Shown here: in pieces, positions 16,829-24,552 of the stretch
How the letters are laid out: every line of letters starts with the position of its first letter
Position numbering within the stretch: position 1 is the first letter of the stretch
Source: JBDRMV01 sp043811795
GTDB lineage: Bacteria; CG03
NCBI GenBank assembly: GCA_043811795.1
Contig: JBDRMV010000056.1
Location: 1-24,615, forward strand
Direction: 5' to 3'
DNA: 24,615 nucleotides
Notes under the pieces: generated by a model
What the model saw: only the letters and a program-made list of their open reading frames with translations
Databases searched by the model: none
What the model was told of the DNA's origin: nothing
Program-made: the position numbers and the translations under genes

Positions 16829-17318
16829 AGTGCTCCTGTTTATAAGCGGGAAGAGCGTTTCAAAGGAGAAACTCGCCGAAATAGCGGGCGTTTCCCGTGC
16901 GCAGATAGAGGAAACAGTCACCGCCTTAAAACAGGAATGGAATTCAAATCACGGTTTTTTCATTGAAAATATCGGGGCAGGCTTCCAGATTTCCACAAGA
17001 CCTGAATATTCGGGATATATTTTAAAACTTTTCCCGTGGAAGGGCTCTTTGAAACTTTCCCCGGCCTCGGCGGAAGTTCTTTCAATAATCCTTTACAAAC
17101 AACCGATTACAAAAGCGGAAATCAACGCCATACGCGGGGTCGATTCGCAGGGGGTTATCTCAAATCTCCTTAAAAACTCGCTGGTAAAATACGGAGGCCA
17201 TAAAAAAACGCCCGGCCAGCCGCGCCTTTTAAGGATTAACGATACCTTTTATCATGTGTTCGGCATAAAAGACAGCGCCGATGTGCCGTCATGGGAAGAA
17301 CTCGGAGAGGGGCAGTGA
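16797..17318 (+). CDS. scpB: Segregation and condensation protein B
   Basis: 173 residues in two winged-helix domains; ScpB dimers bind the central part of ScpA in the SMC complex. Diagnostic stretches are KKVIEVLLFISGKSVSKEKL, LSPASAEVLSIILYKQPITK, INAIRGVDSQGVISNLL and KTPGQPRLLRINDTFYHVFG. I use the ATG at 16797 (METTELKKVIEVL), which overlaps scpA by 32 bases; an earlier in-frame start at 16752 would add unrelated residues. It is the last gene of its operon: the next 329 bases hold no gene. Confidence 0.93.
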   Translation: METTELKKVIEVLLFISGKSVSKEKLAEIAGVSRAQIEETVTALKQEWNSNHGFFIENIGAGFQISTRPEYSGYILKLFPWKGSLKLSPASAEVLSIILYKQPITKAEINAIRGVDSQGVISNLLKNSLVKYGGHKKTPGQPRLLRINDTFYHVFGIKDSADVPSWEELGEGQ

Positions 17319-17360
17319 ACAGCAATAAAAAAGGATTAGCAGAAAGAAAAAAAAGGGGAC

Positions 17361-17380
17361 GGTTCTAATACTTTAGAATC
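17361..17380. repeat. Hairpin within GGGGACGGTTCTAA element
   Basis: TTCTAA and TTAGAA pair around a TACT loop, extended by a G·T and a G-C pair. It directly follows AAAAGGGGAC. Confidence 0.5.
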
Positions 17381-17391
17381 TTACATTGCAA

Positions 17392-17414
17392 CTTCTATGC
17401 AGATTGCGTAGAAG
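17392..17414. repeat. Hairpin with 9-pair stem and 5-base loop
   Basis: CTTCTATGC (17392-17400) pairs with GCGTAGAAG (17406-17414) around AGATT. One of the nine pairs is a G·T wobble when read as RNA. Confidence 0.55.
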
Positions 17415-17503
17415 ATTTTGCGAGCAGTTCTTGGCAAGCGGGGCTGTGTGAGCGAGGGAGTTTTGCCCGGGGCGCGGGAAACCCAGAGCGAACTTTGATG
17501 GTT

Positions 17504-17532
17504 GGGGACAGGTCTTGAAAAGCCCTGTCCCC
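17504..17532. repeat. GGGGACAGG / CCTGTCCCC inverted repeat
   Basis: A perfect 9-base-pair stem with an 11-base loop, the strongest hairpin of this gap. The GGGGAC arm is shared with the element at 17355-17360. A REP-like or terminator role is possible; no T-run follows. Confidence 0.6.
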
Positions 17533-17577
17533 TTCCATAAAAGCGTCACCGCTGGCAAGACTGTGAGCAATTTGGTT

Positions 17578-17592
17578 GCGGCTGAAAGCCGC
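17578..17592. repeat. GCGGCT-GAA-AGCCGC hairpin
   Basis: Perfect 6-pair stem with a GAA loop; GTTGC before it and GCAAC after it could form an alternative outer stem. It ends about 55 bases before the pheA start. Confidence 0.5.
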
Positions 17593-17647
17593 CTTAGTAG
17601 CAACAGAGAATTAGAGACGAGAGAATAAGTATAGCGGGAGGAATACG

Positions 17648-18721
17648 GTGAAAAAAATAGATAAACTCAGGTCTGAGATTGACCTGAACGACGAAGGAAT
17701 CCTGAAACTCATTTTGAAGAGAATTGAAAAAACCCGGGAAATCGCCGAGTACAAGAAAACACGTGGCGGAAAGATTTACCGTCCTGAAAGAGAGGAGAAA
17801 ATTTTGCGGAAAATGAAAAAAAATCTCGGGAGAGAGCAGTCAAAAATCGTTGAAAACGTTTTCAGAACCATCATCTCCAACTGCCGCGCCGTCCAGAAAA
17901 CCCTGAAAATATCCTATCTCGGGCCGAAAGCGACTTTCACCCATCAGGCGGCAATAAAAATCTTCGGGGAATTCTGTAATTTTGCGCCGGCTCAATCCGT
18001 AAGCGAGGTTTTCAATGAAATTGAAACGGACAGAGCCGAGTACGGGGTCGTCCCGATTGAAAACTCAACGGAGGGAATGATAAGTCATACTCTTGATATG
18101 TTCATCGATTCTCCCCTGAAAATAATAAACGAAGAATTTCTTGCCATTTCGCACTGTCTTATTTCCAGTGGCAAAAGCGTCAAAAAAATAAAAAAACTTT
18201 ACTCGCATCCCTCCGCTTTCGCCCAGTGCAGGGACTTTGTGTCAAAAAATTTTGCTGCCTCTGAAAAAATTGAGACATCAAGCACCGCGGGCGCGGTGAA
18301 ACTTGCCGGCGAGGCGGCGAATGCCGCCGCGATCGCATCACGGTTCGCCGCGGAAATCTACAAAATGAATATCCTTGCGGAACACATCGAAGACATATCA
18401 CAGAACTATACAAGGTTTCTCGTGTTGGGCAAAACAACACCCGAACCGTCAGGGAAAGACAAGACCTCTCTGCTTTTTTCGCTGAAAGACCGGCCGGGGT
18501 CGCTGCACGATTCGCTTGTCCCTTTCAAAAAAAGGAATATAAACCTGACAAAAATAGAATCGCGCCCGTCCAGAAAAAAGCCGTGGGAATACCTGTTTTT
18601 CGTCGACTGCACGGGCCACACAAACCAGAAAAAAATTCAGGCCGTCATAAAAGAACTTGCGGTATTCTGTAATTCAATAAAAATTCTGGGCTCCTATCCC
18701 GCGGGGGACTCCAATATATGA
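17648..18721 (+). CDS. pheA: Bifunctional chorismate mutase / prephenate dehydratase (P-protein)
   Basis: 357 residues that convert chorismate to prephenate and then to phenylpyruvate, committing carbon to phenylalanine. An AroQ-type chorismate mutase covers about 1-85 (IDKLRSEID, KTREIAEYKK, YRPEREEKIL). The prephenate dehydratase domain covers about 88-265, with YLGPKATFTHQAA, VVPIENSTEGM and the catalytic NYTRF motif (T255, R256, F257). An ACT domain with DRPGSLHDSL and ESRPS (304-308) binds phenylalanine, so feedback inhibition is expected. The start is a GTG preceded by GCGGGAGGAA, a strong ribosome site. It overlaps hisC by ATGA. It is the first gene of a three-gene aromatic operon; the leader holds several hairpins, but no recognisable Phe attenuator or T-box. 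Confidence 0.95.
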   Translation: MKKIDKLRSEIDLNDEGILKLILKRIEKTREIAEYKKTRGGKIYRPEREEKILRKMKKNLGREQSKIVENVFRTIISNCRAVQKTLKISYLGPKATFTHQAAIKIFGEFCNFAPAQSVSEVFNEIETDRAEYGVVPIENSTEGMISHTLDMFIDSPLKIINEEFLAISHCLISSGKSVKKIKKLYSHPSAFAQCRDFVSKNFAASEKIETSSTAGAVKLAGEAANAAAIASRFAAEIYKMNILAEHIEDISQNYTRFLVLGKTTPEPSGKDKTSLLFSLKDRPGSLHDSLVPFKKRNINLTKIESRPSRKKPWEYLFFVDCTGHTNQKKIQAVIKELAVFCNSIKILGSYPAGDSNI

Positions 18722-19818
18722 TTAAACCGCGCAAAGCCGTTAAAAATTTCGCTCCCTACGTCGCAGGGAAACCGATAGAGGAAATAAAACGCATCTACAA
18801 ACTTAAAAAAGTCATAAAACTCGCTTCAAACGAAAATCCTTATCCCCCGCCCGAAGGCGTGATAAAAAAAATTAGAACTCTCGCGAAATCGGTAAACAGG
18901 TATCCCGATTCAAACGGTTACGCCGTAAAAAAAGAAATCGCAAAAACGTTCGGGATAAAACCGGACTGTATTGTCATCGGCAGCGGAGTTGATGAAATAA
19001 TAGAACTTCTGGCAAAAGCGTATCTTGAACCGGAAGACGGAATCATCGTTTCGCAGTACTCGTTCATCCGTTATGAGATGGCTGCGCGCCTGATGAATGC
19101 GAAAGTGAAAATCATAAAAATGAAAAAATTCACTCACAATCTCAGGAAAATGGCGGGCGCGGCAAAACAGCGCGATAAATTTATTTTTATCGACAATCCC
19201 GATAATCCTACGGGAACTTATAACACAAAAAGCGAAATTGAAGAAATGTTTGAAATACTCAAAAAAAGGAAAAGCGGAGTAATCCCCGTTTTCGATGAAG
19301 CGTATGCGGATTTTACGACTGCAAAAGATTATGTTTCAATGATAAAATATTTCAAAAAAGGCAAAAAAATAATTATTCTCCGGACTTTTTCAAAGACATA
19401 CGCCATGGCGGGCTTGAGATTCGGCTTCGCCGTCGCGCCGGCTGAAATCTGCGGGGTCATTGAAAGAATACGCCCGCCGTTCAACACGACGCTCATCTCG
19501 CAGGCGGCAGCAATAGAGGCGCTCAGAAACAAAAAGTACGTAAATGAAATACGAAGGAAAATTTTACCCGAGAAAAAAAATCTTGCGCGGGCGCTTAATG
19601 CAATGGGCTGCCGGGTTGTCCCGTCCGAAACCAATTTTCTCCTCGTGAAAGTCGGAAACGGCGAAGATATATTTAAAAAACTTCTCAAAATGGGCGTGAT
19701 TGTGCGGGCAATGGACGAATACGGTCTGCCCGAATACATAAGGGTAACCGTCGGCAAACCTTCCGAAAACAGGTTTTTCCTAAAATGCCTTAAGAAAACA
19801 AAGACCGGAGGAAAATAA
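18718..19818 (+). CDS. hisC: Histidinol-phosphate / aromatic aminotransferase (HisC family)
   Basis: A PLP-dependent class I/II aminotransferase of 366 residues. Visible active-site features are the PLP lysine K226 in RTFSKTYAMAG, the NPDNPTG turn (N160-G166), DEAYADF (D193-F199), the N-terminal substrate loop LASNENPYPPP, and a late arginine in IRVTVGKP. By sequence it is HisC-like. Since it sits between pheA and aroF, overlapping the first and touching the second, its main job is likely transamination of phenylpyruvate (and perhaps hydroxyphenylpyruvate), with histidinol phosphate a possible second substrate. No other his gene is in the window. Confidence 0.88.
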   Translation: MIKPRKAVKNFAPYVAGKPIEEIKRIYKLKKVIKLASNENPYPPPEGVIKKIRTLAKSVNRYPDSNGYAVKKEIAKTFGIKPDCIVIGSGVDEIIELLAKAYLEPEDGIIVSQYSFIRYEMAARLMNAKVKIIKMKKFTHNLRKMAGAAKQRDKFIFIDNPDNPTGTYNTKSEIEEMFEILKKRKSGVIPVFDEAYADFTTAKDYVSMIKYFKKGKKIIILRTFSKTYAMAGLRFGFAVAPAEICGVIERIRPPFNTTLISQAAAIEALRNKKYVNEIRRKILPEKKNLARALNAMGCRVVPSETNFLLVKVGNGEDIFKKLLKMGVIVRAMDEYGLPEYIRVTVGKPSENRFFLKCLKKTKTGGK

Positions 19819-20832
19819 ATGATTCTTACTTTAAAAAGAGGAATTTCAAGGAAGGAAATCGAACGTCTCGAGAAAAAAATAAAGCATTACGGTTTCAAAC
19901 CGCACATTTCCAGAGGCGCAAAGGACATAACCTGCGGCGTCATCGGTGAAAACGCCATACTGCTGAAAGAATTTTTTGAGTCCGACCCTCTTGTCCGTTC
20001 CATCGCCCAGATTTCAAAGCCGTATAAACTTGCGAGCAGACAAATACACCCGAAAGATACCGTAATAAACGTCGGAGGGGCGGAAATCGGCGGAAAAAGC
20101 ATCGCAATAATCGCCGGGCCATGCGCGGTGGAAAACAGACAGCAGATTATCTGTATAGCGAAAGCCGTAAAAAAATGCGGGGCGAAATTCCTGCGGGGAG
20201 GAGCGTTCAAACCGAGAACCTCGCCTTACTCTTTCCAGGGTCTGGGAGAAAAAGGTCTGAAATATCTCGCTGAAGCAAGAAAAGAGACAGGGCTCAGAAT
20301 CGTTACCGAGGTGATGGAAATTTCACAAATAGAACTGGTTGCCCGGTACGCCGATGTTTTCCAGATAGGCGCAAGGAACATGCAGAATTTCAACCTGCTG
20401 AAAGAAATAGGAAAAACGAAAAAACCTGTCCTGCTCAAGCGGGGAATATCGGCGACGATATCCGAACTCCTGATGGCGGCGGAATACATAATGAGCAACG
20501 GCAACCACAGCATTATTCTCTGCGAAAGAGGAATAAGAACTTTCGCAAAAGAAACCCGCTTTACACTCGACATAAGCGCCGTGCCTGTCCTGAAAAAAGA
20601 AACGCACCTGCCTGTAATAATCGACCCTTCTCACTCAACGGGCGACCGGTCTCTTGTCCCGGCAATGTCTCTGGCAGCGATTGCTTCCGGGGCGGACGGA
20701 ATTATTGTTGAAGTTCACACCAGCCCCTCAAAAGCCCTCTCGGACGCCGCGCAGACGATAGATGTCCCTACCTTCGGCGGCATCATGAAAAAAGCAAAAC
20801 TGCTCGCCGGCATTTTAGATAAAAAAATTTAA
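19819..20832 (+). CDS. aroF: 3-deoxy-7-phosphoheptulonate (DAHP) synthase, type I-beta
   Basis: The first step of the shikimate pathway, condensing PEP with erythrose 4-phosphate; 337 residues. A ferredoxin-like N-terminal regulatory domain (about 1-66) precedes a (beta/alpha)8 barrel. Key motifs are IAGPCAVEN (metal cysteine C102), KFLRGGAFKPRTSPYSFQG (substrate-binding K and R), IDPSHSTGDRSLV (metal histidine) and GIIVEVHTSP. The N-terminal domain marks the allosteric I-beta type found in Thermotoga and many bacteria, usually inhibited by Tyr or Phe. It starts on the base after the hisC stop, with GGAGG seven bases upstream. It is the last gene of the operon and converges on the iron operon. 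Confidence 0.94.
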   Translation: MILTLKRGISRKEIERLEKKIKHYGFKPHISRGAKDITCGVIGENAILLKEFFESDPLVRSIAQISKPYKLASRQIHPKDTVINVGGAEIGGKSIAIIAGPCAVENRQQIICIAKAVKKCGAKFLRGGAFKPRTSPYSFQGLGEKGLKYLAEARKETGLRIVTEVMEISQIELVARYADVFQIGARNMQNFNLLKEIGKTKKPVLLKRGISATISELLMAAEYIMSNGNHSIILCERGIRTFAKETRFTLDISAVPVLKKETHLPVIIDPSHSTGDRSLVPAMSLAAIASGADGIIVEVHTSPSKALSDAAQTIDVPTFGGIMKKAKLLAGILDKKI

Positions 20833-20878
20833 CTGAATTTTGTAACTGACTTTTCCGACTTTTAGAAGTAGTAATTTC

Positions 20879-21472
20879 TTAATCTTTTACGAATAAAAGA
20901 GGAAAGACAATGTCGCTCACGCAGCAGGGAATCCAGACGGCAATAAACAAAAAGATACAGGCAACAATATAGGAAAACCAGTTTAAACTCCCGCCGACAG
21001 CCATAATGATATGAAAGAGAGAAGCCCACGTGCTCAGCAGAACATGCAGCGCGTGCGGAAATTTTGTCGACGGTTTGAAATATGCAATCAAAATCCCCGC
21101 TATTGCCAAAGGATTTACCAGCCACCATTCCTCAATAAAACCCAGATGGGCCTCCCTGTTCGGCATACGGAGCAGCGCCTCCCCCAGATAAGGTATTACC
21201 GAATCGCTTAAAGTGGCTATACCGACGGAGCCGAGATAACCTATCGCTAAAAACATCCCGAGTTTATATTTACCCTTGCTATAAAGACCGTACATAGACG
21301 CCGTAACGAGAGCGCTCAAAAGGATGTGCGCAGGGTGAAGAACATAAAAGATATTGTATGAAATACTCGCCGGAAGATTGCGGAACAATATCATAATGAT
21401 TATCCCTGTAACCGCGCCGAACAGCGTAAACGGAGCATGGTTCCTCAATTCTTTTATTATCTGTCTAATCAT
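20879..21472 (-). CDS. Undescribed His/Cys-rich polytopic membrane protein in the Feo operon
   Basis: This protein has 197 residues and five or six predicted membrane helices. I do not recognise the family. It shows an internal duplication of about 95 residues: A[VI][TA]GI[IL]I occurs at 20-26 and 122-128, HxxHxLLS at 46-53 (HPAHILLS) and 140-147 (HALHVLLS), and SDxVxPxL-like at 89-96 (SDSVIPYL) and 186-193 (SDIVFPLL). H154 and the C183-C184 pair just before the second SD add to a set of possible metal ligands in the membrane. It begins 8 bases inside yggS, with a strong GA-rich ribosome site (GAGAGGGGGAA), so it is coupled to fur-feoA-feoB-yggS. I infer a role in iron or other metal handling, from context and residues only. 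Confidence 0.75.
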   Translation of the reverse strand: MIRQIIKELRNHAPFTLFGAVTGIIIMILFRNLPASISYNIFYVLHPAHILLSALVTASMYGLYSKGKYKLGMFLAIGYLGSVGIATLSDSVIPYLGEALLRMPNREAHLGFIEEWWLVNPLAIAGILIAYFKPSTKFPHALHVLLSTWASLFHIIMAVGGSLNWFSYIVACIFLFIAVWIPCCVSDIVFPLLFVKD

Positions 21473-22130
21473 TTACATTCCCCCTCTCTCCGAAAATCAA
21501 AGACCCTATTCTCACAATGTTCGCTCCCTCTTCCAGCGCAACCTTATAAGAATTCGTCATCCCCATGGAGAGATACTTCATTTCAACGCCCGGCAAATTC
21601 ATTTTTTTTATTCGTTCGAAAATTTCTTTCGTCTTCGTAAAATAAGGTCTTGCCTCATCGGGATTTCCGAACCCCGGACCCATTGTCATAAGACCTTTTA
21701 TTTTTATATTTGAAAACTTCGATATATTTCTCACCGCATCGAACGCATCCTCCGGCAGAACGCCGGTCTTCTGCTTTTCCCTGCCGCTGTTTATCTCGAT
21801 TAAAACCGGCATGATTTTCCCTGATGCGCCGCATCTTTTATCAATTTCTTCTGCTAAACTGTATGAATCAACCGTTTGTATCATATCCGCAATTTCAACG
21901 ATTTTTTTTACTTTATTTTTCTGCAAATGACCGATGAAATGCCACTGAACTTTTCGGCCGACTTCCCGAAAGACCTTCTGCGCTTCCTGAACATAATTTT
22001 CTCCGATGATTTTAACGCCCCCCGCCGCCGCCTCCAGAATTTCCGCAGAAGTTCTCGTCTTTGCCGCGGCAACCAGTTGAACGCCTTCAGGCAGTTCGGT
22101 TAAAAGACTTTTTACGTTTTCCTTAATCAT
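21465..22130 (-). CDS. yggS: YggS/PROSC family pyridoxal phosphate homeostasis protein
   Basis: This protein has 221 residues and an alanine-racemase-like barrel without the second domain. K24 in AAAKTR is the PLP lysine. IGENYVQEA, WHFIGHLQKNK, LIEINSGREKQKTGV and LSMGMTNSYKVALEEGANIVRIG are the family signatures. It keeps free PLP in balance and has no known substrate. Its ATG overlaps the last base of the feoB stop (TAATG), and its end overlaps the next gene by 8 bases, so it is an integral part of the iron operon; the reason for that pairing is unknown. Confidence 0.92.
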   Translation of the reverse strand: MIKENVKSLLTELPEGVQLVAAAKTRTSAEILEAAAGGVKIIGENYVQEAQKVFREVGRKVQWHFIGHLQKNKVKKIVEIADMIQTVDSYSLAEEIDKRCGASGKIMPVLIEINSGREKQKTGVLPEDAFDAVRNISKFSNIKIKGLMTMGPGFGNPDEARPYFTKTKEIFERIKKMNLPGVEMKYLSMGMTNSYKVALEEGANIVRIGSLIFGERGNVND

Positions 22131-23836
22131 TACAATAGCAAATTCAAAATCCCGCCGACGACAATAGTGGAAACAATCATAATCAGCGCGGCTTTTAACA
22201 TATCTCTTACTCCGAGTTCCTTAACAAGAACCGTAAAAGTGGCGACGCACGGAAAATACATCGTTAAAACGACGGAAGCAATAACGAGCTGTTTCATCGT
22301 AAGCCCCAAAGGAGCAAGCATCCCGACGGCCACATCCTTTCTCAGAAAACCGACAATCAGCGCCGCAATGGCGCCTTCGGGCAAACCCAAAATCCCTGTT
22401 ACGAGAGGACCTATAACCCGACCTGCAAATGCAATGATGCCGAAAGCATAAAGAATGTTGACAATTAAAACACCGAGCATAACAAAAGGAACCGCTTCGC
22501 TGATAAACCATTTTATTCTCATCCCTACTTTCTTAAAAAGCGCGCCGAAATACGGCAGCCGATAAGGAGGAATTTCAACAAAAATTTCAGGTGAATCTCC
22601 CTTTATGAGCAAATTCTGCAGAATGCCCAGGATAATCCAGACGGAGAAAAGAGTCCCGAAAACAAGCCCGAGAGCATGAGAGCCGTATTTTCCGACGAGC
22701 CCGACAATCATCGCAATCTGAGCCATGCAGGGAACGGCAATCGCCATCAGCACGGCGGCAATAAACCTCTCTCTTTTCGTTTCAAGAACCCTTGTGGCAA
22801 GAGCGCCCGGCACATTACACCCGAGACCAAGTATCATCGGAATTATCGCGAGGCCGTGAAGCCCGAGGCGGTGCATCAGGGTGTCCACAAGAATGCCGAG
22901 CCGGGGAAGATACCCCGAGTCCTCAAGAAAACTCAAAACGACATAAAACGAAAAAACATAGGGAAGAACCATTGCAATCGGAACAAAAAAACCCGTTGTC
23001 AAAAGACCCATTGATTCCACAAACTCAATTTTTCCCGCGAAAAGTTTCCCGATTAAAATATCGTGAATAAAACCTGAGGAACCCATAATGGTAGAAAACT
23101 TCATCATAAGCGGCGCCCACAAATTTTCAAATAACGGCTCAAAGACATAACCTATGAGACCCTCGCCGATAAACCTTATTATCTCGAATGCAATAAATGC
23201 CGTGATAAGGGCAACTGGGATTCCTGTAACCGGTTTTATGCTGGCGTCGCCGATACGCTCCCACAGGGTGTGGTGCCTGTGCGAAAGGTTCTGGACTTCC
23301 TGTATAATGTCACCGATTTTGTGCCATCTTTCGCCTTCCGCATATTCAACTTTTCCGACGGCGGCGGATTTAAGTTTCAGGTATAAATTCTTTATCCCCT
23401 CGCCTGTAATTGCGCAGGTCGGGACCACCGGCACGCCTAAAATTTTTTCAAGTTTTACGGGGTCAATTTCTACGCCTTTGTGCTTCGTGTCATCCCACAT
23501 ATTCAGGGCAACGACCATCAGGATTTTTCTTTCTATAACCTGCATTGTAAGGTTCAGATTCCTTTCAAGATTTGTAGCATCCACAACGTTTATAACGACA
23601 TCCCCCTCTTCCAGCATACTGACTGCAACCTCTTCCGCGGGACTGGATGACTCTAAAGCGTAAGTTCCGGGGACATCTATGATTTCAACTTTTTCGCCGT
23701 TAATAAACAGATAACCTTTTGTAAACTCAACGGTCGTTCCGGGGTAATTTGAAACAATAACGTTTACTCCCGTCAGACGGCAGAAAAGAGCGCTTTTTCC
23801 GACATTGGGGTTTCCGACAAGAAGAATCTTTTTCAC
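22130..23836 (-). CDS. feoB: Ferrous iron transport protein B
   Basis: This 568-residue G-protein-coupled Fe(II) importer of the inner membrane shows the GTPase motifs G1 GNPNVGKS (8-15), G2 in NYPGTTVE, G3 DVPG (54-57) and G4 NMWD (112-115). A short helical linker with LSHRHHTLWERIGD leads into the membrane domain. That domain carries the conserved GLGCNVPGALATRVLE, VPCMAQ and FPCVATFTVL motifs, whose cysteines are implicated in iron passage. It is shorter than the E. coli protein (773), mainly through compact loops, and looks complete. The GTG start overlaps the feoA stop (GTGA) with AGAGG upstream. No feoC is present. Confidence 0.95.
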   Translation of the reverse strand: MKKILLVGNPNVGKSALFCRLTGVNVIVSNYPGTTVEFTKGYLFINGEKVEIIDVPGTYALESSSPAEEVAVSMLEEGDVVINVVDATNLERNLNLTMQVIERKILMVVALNMWDDTKHKGVEIDPVKLEKILGVPVVPTCAITGEGIKNLYLKLKSAAVGKVEYAEGERWHKIGDIIQEVQNLSHRHHTLWERIGDASIKPVTGIPVALITAFIAFEIIRFIGEGLIGYVFEPLFENLWAPLMMKFSTIMGSSGFIHDILIGKLFAGKIEFVESMGLLTTGFFVPIAMVLPYVFSFYVVLSFLEDSGYLPRLGILVDTLMHRLGLHGLAIIPMILGLGCNVPGALATRVLETKRERFIAAVLMAIAVPCMAQIAMIVGLVGKYGSHALGLVFGTLFSVWIILGILQNLLIKGDSPEIFVEIPPYRLPYFGALFKKVGMRIKWFISEAVPFVMLGVLIVNILYAFGIIAFAGRVIGPLVTGILGLPEGAIAALIVGFLRKDVAVGMLAPLGLTMKQLVIASVVLTMYFPCVATFTVLVKELGVRDMLKAALIMIVSTIVVGGILNLLL

Positions 23837-24069
23837 TTTTCGCCTCTGACGATTATTTTTTTCGCCATTCCGAAACCAATGGCGACCTGCGTGTTTCCGA
23901 GCTGGATCGTTACGGGCCCTTTCATAATCTGCGATGAAATCTTCTTCACCTTCGTCCCGACCGTTATCCCCATTGCGGCAAGCTTTCCGGCAAAACCCAT
24001 GCCGCCGGTCATTTCAACAATTTCGCAGACAACCCTTTCTTTAACCTGCGTCAAGTCATGTAAAGGCAT
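23833..24069 (-). CDS. feoA: Ferrous iron transport protein A
   Basis: A small cytoplasmic SH3-like protein of 78 residues that supports FeoB. The typical turn GFAGKLAAMGITVGTKVKK and the ending VAIGFGMAKKIIV are seen. AGGA lies six bases before the ATG. It starts one base after fur ends and overlaps feoB by four bases. Confidence 0.9.
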   Translation of the reverse strand: MPLHDLTQVKERVVCEIVEMTGGMGFAGKLAAMGITVGTKVKKISSQIMKGPVTIQLGNTQVAIGFGMAKKIIVRGEK

Positions 24070-24070
24070 A

Positions 24071-24520
24071 TCATATCCTGCTTTTTAATTTTTTACGGCA
24101 GGCGCGGCAGTAACCCTTAATTCCGAGACGGCGCTCAACCGCCTTAAAACCGTATTTTCTGCAAATTTCATTTGCCAAGTTTTCTATTCTATCGTCATAA
24201 AATTCAATTGCACCTCCGCAATCGAGACAAAGCATATGGTCATGATGACCGTGGCCGAAGATATATTCGTAGTTCGTCTTATCGCGGCGGCGGAGCGGGG
24301 TTTCAGCGGTAAGACCCGCTTCAACCAGAAGAGGAAGAATTCTATAAACGGACGCGCGCGAAACCCTTTTTCTTTTTTTGTAAAGAGTTTGAAAAAGTTC
24401 TTCGGTGTCAAAATGTCTGTGCAGTAAAAGAACTTCATTTAAAACAATCTTCCTTTCCGGCGTAAATTTCATACCTCCCGCCTTAAGGAAATTTATGAAT
24501 TTTTTCTCTGCTTCCTTCAT
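24071..24520 (-). CDS. fur: Ferric uptake regulator family repressor
   Basis: This 149-residue metal-responsive repressor has an N-terminal winged helix (MKFTPERKIVLNEV, then VSRASVYRILPLLVEAGL as the recognition region). The dimerisation domain follows, with GHGHHDHMLCLDCG (H92, H93, D94, H95 and C98, C101) and a second CxxC (C138, C141), forming a structural zinc site plus the regulatory site. The length is normal for Fur. It is the first gene of the fur-feoA-feoB-yggS-membrane-protein operon, so it probably controls its own iron import genes. Fur against PerR or Zur cannot be settled from residues alone, but the feo genes favour Fur. Confidence 0.92.
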   Translation of the reverse strand: MKEAEKKFINFLKAGGMKFTPERKIVLNEVLLLHRHFDTEELFQTLYKKRKRVSRASVYRILPLLVEAGLTAETPLRRRDKTNYEYIFGHGHHDHMLCLDCGGAIEFYDDRIENLANEICRKYGFKAVERRLGIKGYCRACRKKLKSRI

Positions 24521-24527
24521 TTTACTA

Positions 24528-24552
24528 ATTGCGACTTGTTCTCAATCTCAAT
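24528..24552 (-). promoter_or_regulatory. Candidate Fur operator overlapping the fur transcription start
   Basis: An imperfect 25-base palindrome: on the coding strand the left arm ATTGAGATT is matched by AGTCGCAAT on the right, with seven of nine arm positions symmetric. It covers the end of the -10 box and the expected start of transcription, the usual place for Fur autoregulation. It is a weak match to the classic Fur box. Confidence 0.45.

Larger units (their letters stand above)
17319..17647. other. 329-base gene-free stretch rich in hairpins, between scpB and pheA
   Basis: I find no convincing gene, tRNA, T-box or leader peptide here. It contains AAAAGGGGACGGTTCT near its left end, at least four hairpins (listed separately), and an imperfect direct repeat: TGGCAAG then CTGTGTGAGCGA near 17432-17455, and TGGCAAGACTGTGAGCAA near 17553-17570. 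GGGGAC-type palindromes of this kind often mark REP-like elements mobilised by IS200-like (RAYT) transposases, so a degenerate non-autonomous element is my preferred reading. A structured leader of the aromatic operon is the alternative. Confidence 0.55.

Noticed and set aside
17430..17500. A tRNA-like or T-box-like segment before pheA
   Set aside because: No T-loop GGTTCGA-type sequence, no acceptor stem and no conserved T-box GGTGG antiterminator motif.
20833..20878. A terminator between the convergent aroF and membrane protein genes
   Set aside because: No stable stem with a T-run is visible in the 46 bases.
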